From positions 10,225,371 to 10,289,370 of the forward strand of contig CM074185.1 in assembly GCA_037179385.1 (NCBI GenBank): 64,000 nucleotides of DNA, given 5' to 3'. The position numbers were made by a program, and so were the translations under genes. Below the pieces are notes generated by a model that saw only the letters and a program-made list of their open reading frames with translations, was not told the origin of the DNA and did not search any database. This DNA is from Holothuria scabra (taxonomy: Eukaryota > Echinodermata > Holothuroidea > Aspidochirotida > Holothuriidae). Position 1 is the stretch's first letter; the number at the start of each line of letters is the position of its first letter. Below are positions 36,546-49,654 of the stretch, in pieces.

Positions 36546-37352
36546 CTTGAGAAACTCGCTGAACTTTGATTGCCTCCTCTGTTATGAAAACAAACATTAA
36601 CTCCCTTCCAACAAACTCCCGCATTAATTTATCACATTACAGCTGTTCTAGAAATGTCAAGGAACTTTCTGCCCAATGAAAATATTCACATAATAACATG
36701 AACATGCATGGCAAAGCTATGAATAGTTAATGGCTAAGGAATAAAAGAATATGTAAGGAAATTTCACAAAAAATCATTTGGAAAAGCTGGAGTATCTGGG
36801 ATGAAGCGATCCTCTGGGGTGGCAATACCACAATACTTACCACCGCTGTCAACTGCCTTGCTAGTTTTAATAGTTGATAATATGTAATGCACATTAATAG
36901 TGTATATCTGTAACTCTCTTGTGTGTCGTCAGTTACGGTTTTCATTGGGAACTTTGTTCCGTCCGTGTCCGGAGCCCCTTTTAGTGGTCATGTCGTGGGA
37001 GGGTGGCCTGTTGTTTTCATACCTTTCGCCGTTTTATACCTTCCACTAGCATCTTTCTTTCTTACTTGTCAATGAGGACTTCTAGTAGCAACTTTTAAAC
37101 AACCTTTAATGAATTTTCAGCTTGACGCATAGGTATCCTTGGAGAGAAGAATATGTTATTTCGGACGGCTTACGTAATTATCATCAAATTCTGTTCAGAA
37201 TGTTTCAATTGCAAAGTGTATGCGAGTACGATTAAACATTTAAGCTCTTTAAAAAAATTTTAAACATTAAAAGAAACACAATGATAAACGACTTTTAAGT
37301 ATATTACCAATTTTAGATTCTGCATATCATTCTGCATACATTTTCCATTCAG

Positions 37353-37518
37353 ATAACAGACAAAACGGGAGCTGTAGTTTTATATCCTATTTGTGGTGCA
37401 TACTTTCTTTGGCCTACATACCCTCAAAAAATTGTTTCAATAACAAATGACATGACGATTTCATTTTCAACGGATAATCGCGTAAGCGGCAGAGGGTTCA
37501 ACGCTACAATTAGAGCTG
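37353..37518 (+). CDS. Gene C exon: CUB domain, second half
   Basis: Acceptor acattttccattcag, phase 0 entry, donor gtaagtag, phase 1 exit, 166 nt. Reads ITDKTGAVVLYPICGAYF, LWPTYPQKIVSITNDMTISF, then RGFNATIRA, aligned along its length with gene A 10034-10205 (WPHYPNKIVST..MTLEF). No stop is present. It lies in the expected place between the CUB first-half and propeller exons. Confidence 0.75.
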
Positions 37519-38011
37519 GTAAGTAGATCAAGGACTTTAGTGTAAAGGTACAAGAGAATGCACTAGGAACGGCCACATTGAACTTATTTTGACAATATTG
37601 TTAGTATCCTTTATGGTGTGTTAAATGAACAACTGCCATTCATTTATCTCATACATCTTATCAAAAGTAAACACTTTGTTGACTTGGCAAAAGGAAACGA
37701 CCAACATAGCCACAACCAAGTGTAGTGTTAACTTGGTATTCTTTTGGAGAGTTTAATTCAATTACTAGTATAAGCTGTAAGGTTGAAATAACTAACCATA
37801 CAAACCTTATTTGGTATACCGATGGAGGCTTTGTTGAATGCTTAAGACAATGGCGACTTGAACTGCAAAGATGGTTAGGGAAAATCTCACCTAATCATAC
37901 TTAGTCTGATGATGCAGATTATTGAAGTGCAATTAACAATATAAGAAATAATTCACATGGGATCAAAATTTCATGAAATAGCCGTTACAGTGATAATCGT
38001 TTTCCGCTTAG

Positions 38012-38248
38012 TCCAACACTTGCCTAGTCTTGTTGTGATGGCCGAGGACTCAACTATTCGATCAGTGTACCGCTATAACGGGAAAAGCTCGGTGGCAACA
38101 CCCAATGATATCACGGATCCACTTGCAGTAGACTACGATCCCAGAACACAGTACATTTTCTATTCTGACAGAGGTACGAAGACTATCGGCAAGTTCCACC
38201 TGGAAAGACATTCTTTTCAAGAAGTACTCCATTGGGAAAACATTGCTG
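38012..38248 (+). CDS. Gene C exon: YWTD propeller blades 1 and 2
   Basis: 237 nt (79 codons), phase 1 to 1, with acceptor gttttccgcttag and donor gtaagatag. Encodes QHLPSLVVMAEDSTIRSVYR, then DPLAVDYDPRTQYIFYSDRG and IGKFHL, matching gene A 9172-9411 (YPLSVDYDPISEFIFYSD, IGKVSI). No stop inside. The next propeller exon, expected to start in phase 1, was not found downstream on this strand. Confidence 0.78.
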
Positions 38249-38514
38249 GTAAGATAGTGTTTACTGTTCTGTATATAGAGTAATTGAGATTTAAACAAGG
38301 GGTGCAGCCCATGGGTCATAGCATTGAATAAGCTGAAACTGAAAATTCAAATGACTGTAAGACTCACGGTAGCACCCCAAACAAGTCTAGCCACACATAA
38401 TATAGACAGTCCGCAAAGGATCTTGGAAGTAGTATTCTCATTTTTCATCAACCGTATGAGTGCAACTGTTTTCGACCAAATATTGTTCACTTTGGGTTTT
38501 AAACATAGCATTAA

Positions 38515-38801
38515 AGGCCCTGTTCTCTCACCCCAAACAGTACCAATTCTCCTAACCAAGCCCCTCCCACAATTGTCTGAAATTCATCCTCATCCAGACA
38601 CAATCTCAGTTTATTGCTTCAGGGTGGGTATAGAAAAACTCTATATACTAATCAAAACACTCTCAGTACCGTTCATGCTTTGTAATATAAGCTTTGGCAC
38701 TCTGCATTGTTTGAATTAACTGTCAATCAAAGAGCTGAGCCAATTGAGAATTTCGGTACCTGGGTTCCAAAACTGTAGTTTGGGGTGAGAGGTTTGGCCC
38801 T
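38515..38801. mobile_element. TTAA-flanked MITE family, copy 3 (best preserved)
   Basis: 287 bp between TTAA at 38511-38514 and 38802-38805. Terminal inverted repeats: aggccctgttctctcacccc and ggggtgagaggtttggccct. It lies 266 bp downstream of the last gene C exon. No coding capacity. Confidence 0.8.
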
Positions 38802-39869
38802 TTAAGGATAATGATAACAACATATACATGCTTTTGTAGACTTTCAGACGTCTTGCATCAGACCAAACATAGTCGTCATCAATCAAGGCACTTTTGGCAC
38901 ATTTTCCTATTATTTCAGCATTTCAAAGCTCAACCTCAATGAGAAAAACACATTTGTTCAAATGACTTAAGAATGTAAAATTCATGACAGGAACATTTAT
39001 TTTTATACACGTTGTTGGTTAACCAAGATGATTGATTGGGTTAATGGACTATTGTCGCCCTATATTTTCCTCTAAATCCATATAAATCATTATTTATGAG
39101 ATCAATACAGAATGGTCACTCTGGTAAGTAGTGAACTGGGATACAACTTTCAGCAGTTTTAAACTTAGCTAGGTACATTTCCCTTCCATTCTTAGTTGGT
39201 ATTTAACGTTTAATTTATAAAGGCATCCCTTGACCACATCCACATCAGAAGTAAGCACGTAGTAGTACTATCACCAAAACCAAGTTAGCGCACATTACTT
39301 ACTTTGATGAATCCGATAAGAAATTCTTAGCGTTAGGACAAAATATGTACAATAGGATTTTGGAAACGACATATTAGGGTACAATGGTAATTCTTTCCAC
39401 TATCTATCTATATGTATGCTTCTGTGCCAAGATGGCAACTAGATGTCAATGCACTTCGTATTATTTCTAGTTATTTCTTTATTTTTGCTTAATTCCTTTT
39501 CAAGAAGGCAATAACCACTGGGTCCTGTTCAATAAATATAATTTGCAGAGTTACTGATTTTTATTGTATTAGGCACAGTTCAATAAGCTTCACCCCTGTT
39601 TCCTCTGCTTGAGGTCATAATAGTGGCAATACTAGGCGAAACCAAGTTCATGTCTTCTAGAAAATTTCATTCAGTGGATTAAAAGAGATATAATTCACAG
39701 GGTAACCGTTACCAATTTTGAGGATACATCCTAAAGTACAGTCATTTTTTCATTGTATTCAAAACTTCCCTTTCAAGACGGCGGTCTGATGTTTATTTAT
39801 TTAATTTAAGAAAAGAACAGGACAAAAAGTTCAAATTTGACCAACAGTAAAACATTTTAATTGTGCTTT

Positions 39870-40085
39870 TAACTTTCAGTTGTCTAGGCTGGTAGGTTAA
39901 ATTTGAAATAATCGGTTTCAGTAAATACACTACACCGAAGACTTTAAAAACGGAATCTACTCCCATTTTGCTTGGTGCTCAGCAAAATCAATGGAGTAGG
40001 AAAAACACGCCAGTGAGTCACAAGTGGAAAAAAGGCGTGACCGGGTTGACTTGAACCAACTGGTTGGAAACGGTTGTAAAACTCT
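39870..40085 (+). repeat. Dispersed repeat shared with 14030-14250
   Basis: Same orientation as the other copy, with ccattttgcttggtgctcag, ggaaaaacacgccagtgagt and accaactggttggaaa. No coding capacity. A shorter related stretch follows at about 40270-40345 (gaattggaagtagtcggtttc). Confidence 0.6.
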
Positions 40086-41151
40086 TACTTACTAACTTAC
40101 AAACTATATCATTATAAATCACCATTTTGAATTTAAAATAAAAGACTTCTCTCAATAAAAGTTGCAATGACAGCTTCAATCTTTTTGTTTTTTTTAAGAA
40201 GCAGAACATTTCATTAGGGTACAAATTCGAAATACGTAAAACTATTTTTGTGTGTTTCATTTTGTCTCGTTAGGTGTGGTGAATTGGAAGTAGTCGGTTT
40301 CAATAACTTCGCTGTTTCATGTTAAGTCTCCGTTTTGAATTTAAAATGTAATGCTTCTTTAAATAAAACCCTGCAATGTTAGATTCAATCTTTCTTTCAC
40401 CATATGTGACCAATTTTAGTAACAAGAGGGCAATCCACGGAGTTGCATATCTCATCGCTTACATGTGCGCAAGTTGGTTACAGAACTTGAACTATTTGTG
40501 TGCTAGATTTTTATCTGTGCTGTTTTTATGCTACAGTAGAATATCATTGACAAAAATTACCATACTAAAGCTGCATGCCACAATCCTTTGAAATTCCTGT
40601 TTGAAGTCCATTTGGGAAGCGATTTTTTTTCTTTCCAAGGGACGGAGGTTTTTCTTTTTTTCGTAAGATAGCGAGGGGAAAGAATATGGCACAGACCAAT
40701 CAAGTTCTTGGTACTATAGGGGCACCCTTTATTCAAAAACAAAAAACATCATTTTGATATTTAAATTCTGACATTTCGAATTATGCAAGAACTGGAGAAG
40801 GGCTACCCAATCTTTGAAACGGTTGCCCTTTTAATCCAGTAGGCCTATCTAAGATTTTGGAACAAATTTATTTTTAAGATGTTGGTATCCCCTTGCAACA
40901 CTCTAAAGAAAACTAGCTTGACTGTTACACTTAACTGATACGGATATGGACGCAACGATTAAAAAAGTAAGACGCTTTCGGGGACGCTTCAGACAAGTTC
41001 GTAATTGTTATTATTCAGGCACTAGCTGTATGAGCGTATTCTCAATTTTGACGCGGCGGCAAACTTCACGTGTGCCTCGGAGCTGATATGCGCATCAAGT
41101 GCGTCTCAATTAAAAACCTGGGCGTGTGCGCCATGTTGAACGCGTGGCGTT

Positions 41152-41413
41152 AGAAGATTTCCGGCCAACGCACAAACCTTTTCGGCGTACTGGCCTGTGG
41201 CGAATCCTAGCCCGTGGCAAGGAAATTGTCACGTACGTTTTTTTGGCGATGCTTCAAACCGCCAAGTTTTCAGGGCACTAAGATAGGTAGGCCCTACGCC
41301 TAACCTAATTTTAGTCACCCACAGTTTCATATCTTGGGTTATTCCTTGCCAGGGCTAGGATTCGCCACAAGCCAGTACGCAGAAAAGATTAATGGGTCGG
41401 CCGAAAATCTTCT
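41152..41413. repeat. Foldback: ~72-bp inverted arms around a ~117-bp spacer
   Basis: The left arm (41152-41224) starts agaagatttccggcc and ends cctagcccgtggcaaggaa. The right arm (41342-41413) is its near-perfect reverse complement, ttccttgccagggctagg .. ggccgaaaatcttct. The arms include GC-rich sequence foreign to the surroundings and can form a long hairpin. No transposase is visible; probably a foldback-type mobile element. Confidence 0.8.
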
Positions 41414-42149
41414 AAAGTAAGTTCCTCGGTAACTGTTCTTTGGGTACACCTTGACATAAAGTGAATGATTTCCCTACTAAATTATGTCCATAAATACCGA
41501 CATACAACGTTTTGAATTCCCAATTACAGGCCAGGCTCAGCCCATTTGAAATTCGAACTAATGCGAAAAAACGTATGTGAACGCGTCTCAAAAATGGTGA
41601 CGTCATTGGATGCACGGTTAGCAACACTGTACCAGAGAGCTCAAAATCATCGAATTATGTGCATGGTAACGCGTGTTAGCGCATACATAATTGCAAACAC
41701 CGGTGCTACAATAGCAGTGAGCGCGGTCACTGACATTGTGAATTGTGCATTGCACGGTTACTGCTTAGTATTCGCAATAGCATCTTCACCAAACAGCTCA
41801 TACAGTAAAGGCGCGCTCGTAGTGGGGATACGCTTGTTGTGGTCCGTCCATACATGTTCATAGTTGTTCTTTATAGCGCCCGAACCGCGTCTTTCTTGCA
41901 CAAAAACAGAACTATTTTTACCCGCGCGCGTATGCACGCGAACATTTTGGCCAATGATTTGCTCCGAATCCCTACCATGGTCCGCGCCTTTCGCTCTGTA
42001 TGTTGGACTCTTTATTGTGATGCAATCGTTTTCATGGGGTTGCTATGATAAGATAACTTTACCGAGCGTTACATTAGTCTCATCTGGACGGGCACCGTAG
42101 GGCGGGGTTTGTGCCGCCAATTGAGTCATACAAGGCAGGTGAGCTGTTG

Positions 42150-43190
42150 CGACATTTTTCGAAATTGAATTTCGAACGCAGTTTTCCTTCGAATATCAAT
42201 TGCACGGGTTTTTAATGGGGTGTGAGATGATATTTGTTCAATTCTGTATCAAATCTTGCAATACACAAAAGTTTTTTATGGCTGTGCCATGCCCTCTTTA
42301 ACCTTTGACAATCTTTAAGGTGAACTATGTCCTTGTGTGCCATGACAACCACACATATCGGTACAACTTATCATGCCTAGGCTATTACACTTAAACTTTC
42401 AGACTTGTGGGATGCTTCCGTTAAAAGTTAAAGTGAATACAAAAAAGTATTTGACCCCCCTGTCACGTGACCTTTGACCTTGGTTGCCATGGAAACTACA
42501 TATTTTGGTAGAACTAGTCTACCCAATTATACTTGTGAAGTTTCATGTAACATGAGGGTTTTCTTTTGAAGTTTTAGTACAAAATAGTAAAGAAAAGTGT
42601 TATTTTGCAAAATGTGACCTTTGACCTCTGATCTTTCCCCTTTACTTCCGAGGGTCTGGGAGACATAAGTTCCCACCCTGGGGTACCCACCTACCAATTT
42701 TGAAAAGAATCGGTCCAGCCCACTAGGAGGAGTTTAAAAGACAAAAACGTTGTTTTACGAACAAATTATCACTTGAAAATTTTTTGTTCCATTCTACCAC
42801 TTGACCTTTGACCTCTGCTGCTATGGCAACCACATATTTTGGTAGGCCTAGATGCAATCATCATTTGTGTGAAGTTTCGTGTCAGGAGGACTTTTACTTT
42901 TGGAAATATAGCAGAAAATGTCGATTTTACTAAATTTGACATTTGACCCGTCACCTTTGACCTTCACTTCCGTTTGTGTATTAAAATGCAATTGTTCCAC
43001 CTAAGGTACCATCCTACCAAGTTTGAAGAAAATCGGCCCAGCCGTTTACACGATATTAGGAAAACAAAATTGGACACACACACACACACACACCTACACC
43101 TACCAACACACACAAACACACGGACAGGTTTTGACCCCTCTCTCAGCCCCGGACCTTCAGTCACCCCGGGGTATCTCACCATGGGTTAGA
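42150..43190 (+). repeat. Multi-unit 'tgacctttgacc' dispersed repeat block
   Basis: Two to three diverged units, each with (g)tgacctttgacctt, ..gccatggaaactacatatttt, gaagtttc(a/g)tgt, then ctaccaattttgaa.aaaatcgg.ccagcc. The right end carries a (CA)n tract and cagccccggaccttcagtca. Text of this kind occurs as interspersed repeats in several marine invertebrates (from memory, not checked). Non-coding. Confidence 0.65.
43074..43108. repeat. (CA)n microsatellite
   Basis: An alternating CA tract with small interruptions inside the right end of the repeat block. The open frames on both strands across it are artefacts. Confidence 0.9.
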
Positions 43191-46100
43191 CCTCGAGACT
43201 AGTTACCTGGGAAAATTTACCGTTACCATGGTAACCATTGCGATTTTTGCTGGCATTTCCATATATAGCCCAATAGGCAAAGTGACTACAATATCTCATC
43301 CTCCTCACGGAGCGATGAGATAATAATGACTGATATGGGAGATTGAAAGTTTTCAGCCACTCTTGGACGTTGCTTTGGGCCTAAGAATCCCATTTGTGGT
43401 TACAGACGAACAAACAGAAGGAAATACGGAGAAGTACTTAATTTACCAAAAGAAAGGTGTTAATTTTTCTTGTGGTTCCCCAAAATACTTTTTGTACAAT
43501 AGATAGTGGTCTACATTAGGAGAAATGCAGTACTCAGCACAATTCATAGATCCCAATTTGTTCGCTAAATTAATGTTAGCTTGATGGTAATTTATCCATA
43601 TAAATATCCAGAAGTGATCTAAAAAAACGAGTCTCCTTGATGCCTTGAAGTTCCTATTCAATTTGAAATTATATTGATCAATTTTAACATTAATCTCATT
43701 TAACCTTCAAATAATTGTCTCAGCTATTGTTACTGTAGTGTTAAACTTTGGAACAGTGGGGCTTTTATCCAACTAGTTTTACATTAGAAGAGTAATCTAA
43801 AACCTTGATCTAATTTTGGCATCAAAACGTGTTGTTCTGAAGCTCAATCCATTGTAGAGACCTGAAAGTTACAAGTAGGTCAGATGCGATAAAAATTTGT
43901 GTCTCGGGCCTACTTTTAAGTTCAAATTTATTTTTACGTTAGTTGCCTTCTTTTGTAGTTATTGTTATCATTTAAACTCTTGACTTGGCATGACATAATT
44001 ATAAGATAGGATATAACTTTCCCAAAAAGGTCACATTATTATTTTTTGTCACATCTTGGTATAATAAATAATTTAAACTTAAAGGTCTTTAAGGTTCTTA
44101 CAATCTGCCTTAGTAAAACGTTGTGAAAGTGACCCTTAAGAGAATCACATTAAAATAAGTAAATGTAACACACAGTTACAACATTCAAATTCACACTTTA
44201 AACTTATTATTGACACTTAATATCCAATGAATAAATATGAAAAGGTATAAATCTTATGACCGAACGTGAAAAGAGGTATCAAAAGTGGAAATCATGAGAT
44301 ATCGACTATTAACTACCTTTCTTGGTTATTTCAATGGCATGGAAGCCGTATGTTAAACATCAGTAGGTCCTTTACGCATTTGTAGAAATATAATTATTGC
44401 TCTCATCAAACAAATGACTTCAATTGTAATTGAGCAAGTTGAATCAACTCGATTATGTTTTTTTTATGTTCAAATTACATGATGTAACGTAAAATGAATC
44501 TCATTCCGTTCCCCATTCTCCTAATCATCGTAAAAATTTTTTCCCTACTTCAACCAGCAATACAACAGAAACTTATACTCATGTTATGATTAAATCTAAA
44601 TACAAAATACTGAAATAATTACATATGCATGTATATTGTAAACCTACATGTGTAATTAGTGACATGAAACTCCAGTTAACTACGTTTACAGTTATAGTAA
44701 TGGGATAAAAAGAAATATATCAGCAGTATTTGTTAAAAGATGACTTTGGAAGACACAGAAAAAATACATCATATTATAACTTTTACCTTAAAGTTTTAAC
44801 TGAAAATAAACATCAAAATTAAAACAACAACTACCCTTGACTCCATACTTGCTACACAAAAGGGTTAAGACGCCATGTGAAGTAAACCAATGTTACTACC
44901 CATACTTGCTGTCAAAGCAAATATACAAATGTTACGTCTTTATTATAGTTTTGATGATACTTCACGGTTGACAATACATTCCTGGGTTCATATAAGATGT
45001 ATCAAGCTGATTGCATTTTTGAAAACAAGACATAAAACGACAGATCAGATTTTAACATCATGTAATGAGCACATGGGAAAGATTTTACAAAATGTTCCTT
45101 TCTACACATAATATTTCAATAGAGTAAAACCCACTATCAGGATGACATTGTTTTTAGTGGACGATTTCGATTTTCTGAATTGAGTTAATTAGCTAACTTC
45201 CACGTGTCGACATCTGCCTATTGTAGAAATAATATAATCCTAATAAATAGTAATAACAGAACTTTTCTTTACAGAAGGTTCTCTAGTTTATAAGAAGATT
45301 TTCCCTCTTTGCATTCATCCTTTCTACGTATAGCTGTTTGGGACCACAACACTTCCATCCAAGATTAATTTGAACTTTTCCGTCTTCCCTAAAAGTTAAT
45401 CTTTCTTAAAATTGGTAAAATGCGGTGATGCAACTATTAAAGCCAACATTTTTACATTTATTGCTGTTACCAAAAGTAAAACGTTTACGATTTTGAAATA
45501 CTAACTGGAGTCTCATCATAATACATAATAATTAATGAAGCCTGAATATTGAAAAGTTCAGTATATCGATGTAGTGTTTTCATATTTAAAATGAATTTCC
45601 AAGATTGGAATCTAAATTACCTTTATTTTCATATTCAATGCCTGGTTTACATTGTATCTTTTTCTGGCTGTTTTTGCCCTTTTCTCAGGGCTTACACACA
45701 TGTAAAGAATGACGAAACATCCACTCCAAAAATTCACCCGCCAGTGTTTCTCGAAGTGGAAGTGCTGATCAATTACATTTTAATTTCTTCTTTAGTGTGA
45801 ACACATTGTTTGCACAATATCTGTACTATGCCTACCGTACGAACGTACGCGTGTTAATTGTATAACCTGGCGAGGCGTGCACGTGTACATAGTTATTCTC
45901 AAACGACAATGCACATTTCCCTCGAACCATGAGGTACTTCCTCCTACTTCAATTTGTTTAAATCGATTAGTCGTTATATCGATTAGTCGGTTTGTTAAAT
46001 GGGGTTTTACGGCTCCGTTTCTATCCAAAAAGTTAAGCCGGGCTTTCTTTTCCTACTTCGTTGGCTATTCTGAGCCCAAAGCACAAGTGCTGTATTCGGA

Positions 46101-46924
46101 GCGTCATAATAATAGGCCTACTTGGCACTCATCAAGTGCTAGCCTAGGCTAGCACTGTTGTGTGGAATGTGCATTTACTTTCACAAGGAGCTTGACGACA
46201 TGCAGCTAGCCTATGAGCCTAGGCCTCTCCTTCTCCTGTGGTCTCACTACTCCAAAGAGTAGTGTTCTAGAGCGTCAAGTGCACACCCTCAAAGAAGTAG
46301 TCCCTTTAGCTCTGGTTTTGACCAAATTTTGTCAAGATAACCTGCCAGCTGGGTGATAAAAGTCCATGAATATGAAAGAGTACTTGCTAGAGTGTGGATG
46401 TTGAAAATTTGGGTAAGATTGATGGTGATTTTGAATTTTTAAAAAAATTGCTGTCAAATGGCGGAGATTTTCCGTTTTTGTGAAGAGGCTAGGGGTGGAT
46501 GTATCCTACAAAAACTTTAAGTCCTTCTAGCTCAAAATCTAAACGGTCATGCTATGGAAATTGTGTAGTGCCATGATTGGCAAACTTGTCAGCTTTCAAG
46601 TGATGGGTGTTTTGAAATAGCTGTGAACTTTGACAAGGCTGCAGTGGCCTCGAAAGGGAGCTAATTTAGTGTTTAAGTCAATGGGGAAATTATTGGAGGT
46701 GTGAGACCCTATGTCACTTCCTGACATTGACATATGAAATGCAGAATTCCCTTTTGTTTTTCCAGTCAGTTAGTTTTACTTGAGTGATGTTTATAGAGAG
46801 GAATGCCCTTATGCCGGGACCATCTGTGTAGTCACTACCTTGATACACGCACTAAACTAAATGGAAATTATGGATCGGTGTGGGGGTCGGGGTTATTGTT
46901 CCTAACATTCTGTGGCACCCTTAT

Positions 46925-48255
46925 AAAAAAAAAAACCACATAATTCCCACATAAATCCTGTAGAAAAATGAAAACTTCCTATAGGAATTTGAAATTTCCT
47001 ACAGGAAGTTACAACTTCCTACAGGAATTATGTGGGATAATATTCAGCCTGTGCGAGTTTCCCACATCAAAAAGTTGAATTCCCACATGAGAATTGAAAT
47101 TCCCACATGGAAAGTTGAAGTCCCCATATGGGAAGTGAACTCTTCATGTAGGAAGTCATCTTTTGGTATGGAGAGTTAAATTCCCCATATGGGAAGGCAC
47201 AAAATGGCTGTGTGGATTGTGCAGTGAACAGCTTTGAAGGAAGTCTGTTGTGATTGGCTTATTCAAAGGCTCTGTCACAACAAAGCCCTTTTCAAAGGAG
47301 TCTTTGTATGGTACATGCACAGTGATGAGCTGTATAGAAAAGCAAGTAGTGTACCAGTTTAACATTATGTTGTACACAGCAGTCAGCAGTTAATAGTTAG
47401 CAAGCAGTGAGAGTGGATGCACACTGTGCAGTTGTAAATTTGAATGGAGGCTGTGGACTATGTGCTGAATATTGTTAAGAAAGTGACTAAGTCTGAGTGC
47501 TGTTTTGCATGGACTGAGATATTTTTTAGTAAGGTGTTGCCTCAGCAATTGGACTCTCATATTCAAAACACATGCAGGCAATGGGATGTGCTGTTAGAGG
47601 AATCAGTTATTGGTGTGGCATACAAGCTTGGACAGATTTCAAAGAAGTTGCATCTAGTGGACTTTTCTTATGGACATTCATCATGATTTTGCACATGCCT
47701 TGTCACAAATTATTCTGAAGAAGAAACTGCATTAGAACACATGCAAGTAATGTGATGTACTTTTAAAGGAATCAGTAATTGTGTTGCAAACAAACTTGGA
47801 CGAATTTCAAAGACATTGATTAACTCTCTAACCAGTTGCATCTAGTGAACTTTTATTTTGCACATGCCTTCACAAAATATTTTGAGGAATAAACAATCGT
47901 GTGTCGAGTTTGGCAAGAACTTTATGGTGAACGTTACATTTAAAATAGCCATAATACTCTTTTGGACACACTTTAATTTATAGAAACATTATACTGTGAC
48001 CGTATATACTATTATACTGCACATGTATACAGTAGTATGCCTGCAGAGGATGGTGGATGGAAAATAATGATGAAGACCTGAGTACATTGAAAAATCCCCC
48101 TTCAAGAAAATGGTAGAATCCGGTATGGGAAGGGATGAACAGCATGTGGGATTTATGTGGGAATTAAGGTGGACATTTTTCCCACATGCCCAAACACCCA
48201 CATAAATCCCACCTGCTGATTCCTGTAGGAATTATGTGGGATTTTTTTATTAGGG
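46925..48255. mobile_element. ~1.3-kb element with 'CCC(T/A)TATAAAAAAA..CCACATAATTCC' inverted ends
   Basis: The left end has cccttataaaaa..ccacataattccc; the right end, read on the other strand, has ccctaataaaaaaatcccac then ataattcc. Both subterminal zones are crowded with cccacataaatcc, aacttcctacagg and ccccatatggg motifs in both orientations. An 80-codon open frame inside (47444-47686) has no recognisable domain. Likely a non-autonomous DNA transposon; the superfamily is unknown. Confidence 0.6.
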
Positions 48256-49654
48256 CACTTTCACTCACAGTACGTTATCATGAGCAGCCAAATTCGGGTG
48301 GTCAAGGGTGGTAAATGGTGAATTCCACCAACTGAAATGGGCAGGGGCCAGTACTGGGACACCGAACGAAAATTTCCCCATTAAAACTGATTAATTCAAA
48401 ACCATGTCTCGTAATGATACCAATAGGAAGGTACTATATGATGTTAATGAGTGAGGGGTGTTTCAGGAATAATAACTGGTTGTTTTTTAATTAGGCCTTC
48501 AAATTGAAGAAAAAATATCGAAGTTTTAACAGACTGTTGGCAACGTTTTCTTATTAGCTATCCTGAATGGGGCCCCTTTGGAAAATGTTTGCTCTATAGC
48601 AGGGATGAGATCCAAAATGGTGCTATTTGTAAAAATGTCAAAGCATAGTGGAACACGTATAACGGATTTTTTCCAACTAGGCCTACATCCAGAAGTGCAT
48701 GGGGGCATGCGCCCCATATGTCACGACCAACGACTACTGTTATGCAGCGCCTCGATGATGATGACCTTTCCATCATGCCCATGGGGAAAGAGCAGTTTAT
48801 ATATAGCAGGCAGCTGTTACCCTTCTGTACATAGTTGACATGCGCCTTTTGCTATCACATGGGTCTGCTCAAGATAGTCCCCTATCTCATATTGGTCTCC
48901 TGGTCTCATTGACGGTCCTCCTAAAAACTCATCGTGGTTAGCATAATGTGTGTTCGTTAGGTTTTCGGATAGCCTCAAGTTTAGGAGCTCGGGTAAGGGG
49001 CACAATCCCGTGAAAACCTTAGATAAGACCAATGAGATGGGCATCGATGAGACGAGGCGGACTCGAGATTTGGCTAAAAATTAGTACTTGCTCGTATCTG
49101 GCCCACATGTACATCGGATTTAAGTGCGTAATTCAAATTTCAAAACTTTTGGAATAAATAAGTACCAATCTACAATATCAAAACGTATTTGTTAAAACCA
49201 ACTGGCTCAATCAAACTAGCCATTTCCGAGTCTCCAGCAAAGATCGATCCCACAATTCAAGGGTCAAGGGCTTTGATATGTACGTGCCTTCAAGACAACC
49301 TGTTTAGCTAATTTTGTTCTATATTTTTCCAATTTCTCTTTGCCTCAAACTGGGATTAAAGGCATGTGTGCAAGTAAAAGGGGTGAAGCATACAACACGA
49401 ATCACGTGTAGCCATTTCGAGTTGATCACAGTGACAAAATGACAAAGAAAGTTATCCCACCAAATCAAATTGAATGAACAATGTGAAAAATTCTTTTCAA
49501 TGCCTACAGCTAAACAGTCCACTGATGGTTCCAAATTTTGAACTTGAATTCAATGTCTATACTGATACCTATGCCAGTTGTGCCCTAAACAAAAACAAAA
49601 ACAAAAAAAACAACAGAAATGGTCGATATTTGAGATGTTGTCAGTTGGGCAGCA

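Larger units (their letters stand above)
32598..38248 (+). pseudogene. Gene C: N-terminal half of a receptor paralogue (span)
   Basis: Four plus-strand exons follow the same order and phases as the start of gene A: signal, CUB first half, CUB second half, first propeller exon. An in-frame TAG interrupts the CUB first half, and I found no continuing propeller, EGF or HYR exon on this strand up to the end of the window. Splice sites are otherwise intact, so decay looks recent. Together with gene B, on the other strand and lacking exactly the N-terminal part, it looks like one gene split by inversion. Confidence 0.6.

Noticed and set aside
41546..41863. 105-residue open frame in the CpG-richer block
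   Set aside because: No domain, no splice context and no homologue seen. GC-rich DNA lengthens chance frames.
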